Both the position numbers and the translations under genes were made by a program. Of a DNA stretch of 63,709 nucleotides, positions 57,301 through 63,709 are shown piece by piece. The notes under the pieces are model-generated. The model did no database searches and was not told the DNA's origin. It saw nothing but the letters and a program-made list of their open reading frames with translations. Location: contig JBBHKE010003287.1 in the NCBI GenBank assembly GCA_037447655.1, positions 1-63,709 of the forward strand, in the 5' to 3' direction. Position 1 is the stretch's first letter, and every line of letters starts with the position of its first letter. This DNA comes from Zygnema cylindricum. Taxonomy: Eukaryota > Streptophyta > Zygnematophyceae > Zygnematales > Zygnemataceae.

Positions 57301-58730
57301 TGTTTTTATATATATCTAAGGGTAAGGTTCCATTATGGGAAAAATGCCGTTGTTTACTGAAAGCCGTACTGTTTTTTGTACAGTGCTTTACCAAAAAAAA
57401 AAACATGTCAGAAAAACAAGCCTACTGAATGAGCGATTTGATTTTCCACGTTTATGGGCGTAAACGAGGACAGTCGGATGCATAATCGGATACGCCATCG
57501 TCCGACACTTTCAGTTCGGAACAAGTGACCCAATGTAGGTCAATTTTTAGCGCCTGAACTAATAGCATCGTGCCTAGTGGAAAAGTGAACAAATATCCAC
57601 GACTACCGCGCGACCAGGTGGGTACACGTCGCATATGACATGTGCCTTTCGCCAGGGAGGATGCGAGGCCACCGTAAGCCTCAAGAAATATTTGACGGAG
57701 GATATTGTTTCACGCTTCTGTTGCCATCCACTAACCATTCTGACATTTTCGTACGCTTTTACAAATCTTAAGTTTCGTCCGCCCGTACAGATTTTATTCA
57801 ATAAGTCGTACGAGTCACTTTTTACCTTCGATGGTACAAATATGTGGTCACAATTTGCTGTCGGAGATTCTTTGAAGATTACCAAAATCGTATCCTTTTA
57901 TAACGTGGACAAATCAGAGTGTGCCACTCAAAAACAATGTCGGTTACTGACCCGAAACAATGGAACGATAGCTTCAGTAAACTAATTTATGACGTTTACT
58001 GAGACCGCCTAATGGAACAACGCTGTAAGGGCGAACTTCCCATTAGAGGAAAAGTGGGGTTGTTTACTGGACGCCGTACGATTTTGTACATATTCGTACC
58101 ATTTTTTTTTTGTCAGACGAAACATGACGAAAACATGTCTACCGGATGGCGCCAATATTATAGGCGTAAGCATCGACCGTTGGATTTTTCACTTTTTTAG
58201 ATTCGCGAAGCAATCACGCACATCGTCCAGTTCGAAGAGACTCTCCTCGGCGAGGAGAGTTTCTTCAGACTGTTCGCGTACCATTGGTACCCGTGAAAAG
58301 TAAAAAAAAAAAAGCCACCACGAACAGGCAATGAGAATCGAACACGTCATACACGCCATGTGCCTTCCGCCACGGTGTACGCAGGTCAACCGAAATATCT
58401 TCGCACGCTCCTTTTGACATCTGCTGACCTTAAAAGTTTGCGGCGCCTTTTCGACATTTTGTTGATTTTAAATTTCAAAATTAAAATCTGGTCGCAAAGT
58501 TTTCGTACGAATCATTAACTACCTCCGCCCGTACAAATATTATGTATAGATTTTCAGCTTGAAGAATATTTCTAGATATTAAGAATCTGAAAATTAACCT
58601 ACATGGCGCCAATCAAAATTGAGAAACGATGTTTATTGGCACGACAAAATGGAAGGTCCTGCGAGTAAACACTAGAAATAGACATATCCGCATGTTTATT
58701 GGGACCGCCTAATGGAGAGCAGGCCTAACT
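57301..58730. mobile_element. Tandem pair of ~700-bp insertion units
   Basis: Absent from the paralogous upstream region of copy 1, where the flanks (ggagac and tatttattgactgc) lie close together. It consists of two related units with period about 700 bp: gttgtttactg at 57349 and 58058, gaccgcctaatgg at 58003 and 58703, catgtgcctt(t/c)cgcca in both. Ends are imperfectly inverted (ttccattatggg on the left, accgcctaatgga on the right). Probably a non-autonomous DNA transposon and its neighbour copy; no transposase found. Open frames in it are short and unrecognised. Confidence 0.55.
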
Positions 58731-59364
58731 GTTCGTAGCTACAAGCAGTACAATAACTCATTACAGTATTTATTAACTGCGGATTTTTTGGAAGTACAAA
58801 TCCAGTAGATTGCGTTGATCCAATCCGTAAAGCTCATAATATTGCCACACTCGCACTTTTCACGGTGTGAGCTCAGCATTCCGCCTCTCGCGGCCTAACC
58901 GTTAGTGGCAAAAACAGAGCGCCGTCATAAAAGGCCGACCCTAGTTGCCGGAATTACAGTACAGTACTTTTGTAACAGTACAATATGCTCCAAATCATGC
59001 GTGCACTAAATTTTTGAGCTATGTAAGCGCATAGACGACCAATAATTCTAATTATAAGGTATTGACGGTGCACATTATTGTGAGGAGTGCATCAGCGAAC
59101 GGTCACGATGTGCCAAGTGGTAAAACTGTGTTTTGCAAAGAAAAGCTAACTTTATTAAAAAGCGCGATGGTGAACTATTTGATTGTTTGGGAACAAAAAG
59201 GGGCGGCAATTGTAAAATCGAAAAACTGTGGAGGTAAGCAAGCAAGAAAGTTAAGCAAGGCAAAAACAACAAACACATATAAAAGGACAGGTAAAACAAA
59301 GACACGCAAAGATACAACAATCGTTATAAAAAAGACCCAACAGATGGCTTAAACAAAAATGACC
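58731..59364. other. Distal upstream flank of Root_cap copy 2
   Basis: Aligns with 41870-42101 and 42898-43040 without the MITE pair (gccgaccctagttgccggaa at about 58932), which gives the empty site for those insertions. From about 59110 the sequence is unassigned up to the Copia A fragment. Confidence 0.6.
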
Positions 59365-62300
59365 TAACCAAACATGAGTATACCGAAAGATCTACAAGAG
59401 GAAATAGACAATCTTACTATGCTTGTTTTTATTGTAATGAAAAAGGTCATGGATATACGTTTTGTCCTAAGCTTAAGAAAGCTAATGAAACAAGTCTTTA
59501 CACGCATGGATGGCAACAGAGCGAATTTCATCAAGGCTTCACGGGATCTTCACAACGAGGAAATGCACTATTCTCGGCGTCTTTATCTCATCAGGACGAG
59601 TCTCTATCATTCCATGACAAAGAGGAAGATGATCTATTTGCTATGACGGCAGCAATGGAGGGCGCGAAAGACAATGGATGGATAATAGACACAAGAGCGT
59701 CGGCCCACATGTGATTGAACAAGGCAATTTTTAAAAATTTGACATCAACACCGGAGAAAAATATCTACTATGTGTGCAGATGCGGACTGTAGGTGATGTC
59801 TCCTTGTTGGTTGATGTAGAGGGCAAGGCAGTTGAGAGAACTCTTCATAATGTTCTCTATGTACTAGATTTTAAGAAAATTTTGTTTTCAACTTCTTTGG
59901 TAGAAAGTAAAGGGTTTGAGGTTAATCTAAAACATGGCAGGCAAGTTGTTAGCAAATATAGAAAGATTGCAGTTACAAGAACTAGAGATGACAACAAAAT
60001 GTATCGAATGGATATGCCCGATAATAAAGAAAATGATGTTTTGTATTCCGGTGCATCATCCTCAGGTGAGCTGTGACATAAAAGATTAGGCCATGTGAAC
60101 TATGACTGTATGAAAAAAGATGGTCAATGCTGGTAAAATAGAATGAGTCACTCTGTCAAATCAGTCACCTAAAACGTCACCTAAAACGTATGATGGCTGT
60201 GCACTAGGAAAAATTCACAGATTACCGTTTCCTCAAGAGTTTGAACATCGGTCTACTAAACTTTTGCAACTCATTCATTTTGATGATTTCGGACCCGCAA
60301 AGGTACCATCTGCCGAGGGATGAAATATATGGTTACATTTACAGATGATTTTTTGAGGTTTACTAGAGTCTAGTTCATGAAGGACAAGAGTGAAGTTTTC
60401 ACTCATTTCAACACTACAAAGCGTGGGCGGAGAAACTACATGGACTACCAATTCTACAACTCAGATCGGACAATGGCGGGGAATATACATCAAACGAGTT
60501 TGAAAAAATCTTACTCAAAGAAGGTATAAGTCACAAACTAACTGCTCAATACTCTCCGAAACAAAATGGTGTCTCATAAAGACTAAATAGAAATATCACA
60601 GAAAGCTCTAGGACCATGCTTGCAGATAAGGACGTGGTTCCGAACTTTTGGGCTGACGCATTAAATTGTGTAATTTATATCAAAAATAGGATAAGTTCAA
60701 GATCGAAGGAAACTACTCCCTACGAGATCTCTACGGGTAGAAAACCGGATATCAGTCATTTCAAAGTCTTTGGAAGTAAATGCTTTATTTTGGATACGTC
60801 TACTAATAGATGGAAAATGGAACCTAAGGGATTACCGAGCATTTTGTTAGGATATGATGATCACTCTAAAGGTTATCGAGTCTTTGTTTTTGAGAGGTAG
60901 AAAATTGTTGTAGCAAGGAACGTCGTTGTCAAAGATGAACTAGACTCGATAAACTTATTAAAAATGACAGAGCAGCAAAAGCAACAAAAAGTACAAGAAT
61001 ATGTCATTTTAGATAGCATCCATAAAATTGACCCACAGATGCAAAATTCACCATTGGTACCACAAGAGTCTGAAAATCTTCGAATTCCTCAACAAGTTCA
61101 GTTCAAATTCCTCAAAAAGTTCAGTTCAAAGTAGACCAACAACAGTCACTGCATACAGATCGCAACCAGCGCAATAAGGGCAATGGACGAGATCCGACAA
61201 TTTTAGCCTTAGAATTTCTAGGGGGAAAAAGATCCAGTAGCCGCCTAGAAACAAGCTCTCACTTCGCCTACTCGGCAGCCTCAGGGGAGCCTCTACAAAC
61301 GAGAGGCCTTCCCATCACCGAAGCGAAATCACTGGATTGAGGCAGCAAACGATGAAATGAAGTTGATCATGGAGGCTCAAACATGGGAGCTTGTGGACCT
61401 TCCTCCGGACCGAAAAGCAATCGGCAACAAATGGGTATTCGAGGTGAAGCTAAATCTAGATAATACCATTGAAAGATATAAAGCTAGACTTGTCGCAAAA
61501 GGGTATAATCAAACGGAAGGAATTGATTTGAAGAAACATTTTCTCCTTTTGAAAGATTTTTCAACAGTTAGGATTTTGCTGACCCTAGCTGCTATAGAAG
61601 ATATTGAAATACATCAGATGGATGTAAAGACAACCTTTTTACAAGGGGAACTAGTGAGACCATTTACATTCAGTAGCCTGAAATGTATGTAGAACCAAGA
61701 AAAGAGCACTTAGTATGTAAACTCTTAAAATCTTTGTACGACCTAAAACAAGCCCTAAGCAATGGAATCTAAACTTGATAAATTCTTAACTGGCCTTGGA
61801 TTTAAAAGGATAAGTTCTGATCACTCTGTCTATGTTTTAAAGGGTGAGGATGGAATAGTGTATAAAACGGTGTATGTAGATGGTTTACTATTAATTAGCA
61901 AAACTAAAAATGCTTAAACTCACATTTCGAGATGAAAGACCTTGATGAGACAAAATATATTTTTGGTATCTAGGTAGAGAGGGAGAGGTTAAAGAGATTA
62001 TTAAAATTGACTCAAAAAGAGGCTATTGGAAACATGTTAGATGAATATGGAATGCGAGGGGCAAATGGATGTGTAGCACCAGTAGAGTTTCGGCAGAAGT
62101 TAGAGGGGGAAGAGACAGAACCGGGTGTGATTTTCAGTGAGATTTTTGAATTAGGGAAGGATGATCCTATGACACTGATACCTTACAGACATATAGTGGA
62201 AAGTTTAATATATTTCATGAATTGTACCCATACGGATATTGCTGCAGCAGTTGGGGTACAGAGCAAAATTCTAGAGAATCCGAGGAAATCTGATCGTGAT

Positions 62301-62526
62301 GCAACAAGAAGAGTCTTAAGATACTTGGGAGGAACCAAAGACCTCAAACTCACACTAGGCGAAGGAGAAGTAAAGCTGCAAACGTGGAGTGATGCAAGCT
62401 ATGGCGACATGCCAACCTGAAAATCCACCACGGGATTCGTTCTGCAAATTGGGAACTGGACTTGGTGCTGGAGCACCAAACTTCAAAAGGTCACACCAGA
62501 ATCGACGATGGAGTCAAAATATATGG
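59365..62526 (+). pseudogene. Internal fragment of a Copia A-family element
   Basis: Begins just before the Gag zinc knuckle (CFYCNEKGHGYTFC, out of frame with the first ATG) and runs through protease (WIMDTRASAHM, with Gly changed to Arg in the active-site triad), integrase (about 60060-60620), RT (61357-61900: KARLVAKGYNQTEGIDL) and RNase H (62007-62420: WSDASYGDMPT). It ends in mid-RNase H at MESKYM. Both LTRs are missing. Many stops and shifts. It keeps the uninterrupted integrase site that element B occupies in Copia A. Its 3' end joins directly to a copy of the Root_cap promoter. Confidence 0.88.
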
Positions 62527-63196
62527 AAGTAAGGATGGTGGGCAGAAAATGGTAAGGATTGCGTAGTGACAGGATAGAGTGATAAGCGGGTTGAAGCGGA
62601 ATATATAGAGAGGATAGAAAGGTACATTGTCGGTTTCGGAGCATGCGTGGAGAGTCCGGCTTTTGTTGTCCAATTTCGCTGCCGTTTGCTAATTCTTGAC
62701 TGATAGTTTGGTTGAGGTGGACTTCCATACTGATATCGTATCTTCGAGTACGGTATTTTTGTCGTAGTCGGAGATTTTGCAGCTTGAAGATGCACAAGTT
62801 ACGGAGATCCTTCCAAGAAAGCTGACATTCACTACTAAGTTTGTTCATGTTCAAATGTGAAAGCTAACGTCACTTGGCACAGTTGTTGGAGTCAGCGTTT
62901 TCCCTCGGCTAATTTCGGCGTGCTGCCCGGCTGTTGGCGTTCTGTGAACCAGAGTCGCCAAAAGTTTGAAAGTCGGAAGCTGTTTGTATCCGCTGCCGTA
63001 CCACGACGGAGACTATAATAATACTTTTACTTCCATTAAACATAGTATAGCTAAACCCTAAAATATGTTCACAACTGCGAACAGTAAACCACTGCAGTAT
63101 AGTATTGTACACTAAAGTACTTCTTGATAGCGGATTATTTGTAAGTACCAAATCTATTATAGGGTTTTCGTCAATCCAATACGTACATCTCATATT
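62527..63196 (-). pseudogene. Promoter-only copy of the Root_cap unit
   Basis: Aligns with 41340-41960 upstream of copy 1 (aatggtaaggattgcgtag, the TATA region at 62600-62609, ctgttggcgttctgtgaacc, gaaagtcggaagctgtttgt). The ATG and all exons are missing; the Copia A fragment takes their place. It shows that at least three unit copies once existed here. Confidence 0.8.
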
Positions 63197-63201
63197 ATTG
63201 C

Positions 63202-63709
63202 TGTAACTGTGAGACCTCCATAAGTCCTCAGAGTGGACAGCTTCCAAGAAGCCTCTAGGATAATCCTAACCCCTTTGTGTTTAAGCAAAAATAACTGCCA
63301 CCCTGGCAGACAAAAACCTTGACGACCTGAATCCCTGTGAAGGCAAGACTCCCCTGAGTCAGTAGCAAAAAGAATCTCTGAATTTGCTCCTCTGAGCAGT
63401 AAGTTATGGAGGGTCAAAGTTAACCTTTTGTACAGAAGCTCTCTGGGAGAGAGGGTCCTATCTTCTAATTTTTCTAAGTCCTATCTCTCTCACAGACTCT
63501 ATCTACTGATGTACGGAACCAATCACAATACAGTTCCGTACGCAAAAGTACAGCTGCCGGTGTACTTTATGTACGGACATTCTACGACATGGCCTAAATG
63601 TCCACACGTGGAATATCCGGATTCGCTCCTTTAATCCTCGGAGATGCCGCGCTCCAATGTAACATCGCCACGTGTCATCCGATGTGGCGATGCCCACAAA
63701 CCGCCGAAT
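63202..63709 (-). mobile_element. B-family LTR running off the window
   Basis: On the minus strand it ends GGAGGTCTCACAGTTACA at 63202, as the B LTR does, and matches B LTR sequence back to the window edge (promoter side with cggccggtgt-like words and ctctctgggagag). It is inserted in the promoter-only Root_cap copy after attgc. Whether it is a solo LTR or the end of a full element lies beyond the window. Confidence 0.88.

Overview
The window is repeat-dense nuclear DNA of a land plant. Reverse transcriptases, plant-type LTR elements and a spliced gene of the plant Root_cap family exclude a prokaryote. The Copia elements prime from the anticodon region of initiator tRNA-Met, and no angiosperm-type gene content is present, which would fit a bryophyte or other early-diverging lineage; that placement is inference only. 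No tRNA, rRNA, CRISPR or prokaryotic feature was seen.

Layout. 1-1.7 kb: no gene, one small inverted-repeat element. 1.7-4.0 kb: remnant of a minus-strand Copia element (D). 4.0-16.4 kb: plus-strand Copia element A, decayed, whose integrase is split by a young Copia element B (6468-12903; two 1042-bp LTRs, 5-bp target duplication gtctt). 17.5-31.8 kb: a long element E with recognisable gag and protease only, split by a decayed Gypsy element F (22799-29998). 31.8-38.4 kb: a recently duplicated block carrying a ~35-bp satellite, with an LTR fragment between the two block copies. 39.2-63.2 kb: a degenerating segmental array of a secreted Root_cap-domain gene on the minus strand. It holds a frameshifted copy (39227-41313), a last-exon relic (52460-52677), an intact four-exon copy (54635-56757, 437 aa) and a promoter-only copy (62527-63196). 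The array is interrupted by a Copia element with GAG only (C, 44452-48688; LTRs apparently identical, target duplication tttgc), mariner-like and hAT-like small elements, and an internal Copia A fragment (59365-62526). A B-type LTR runs off the right edge.

Biology. The only intact host gene I can support is the Root_cap-family gene at 54.6-56.8 kb. The most unusual mobile DNA is element C: a very young, non-autonomous Copia whose single 620-codon frame fuses Gag to a catalytically eroded RNase H remnant with a basic tail. In A, B and C the gag start codon lies inside the 5' LTR, and the primer-binding site (complementary to the tRNA-iMet anticodon arm, as in Drosophila copia and yeast Ty5) is itself translated, encoding a conserved Val-Met-Gly.
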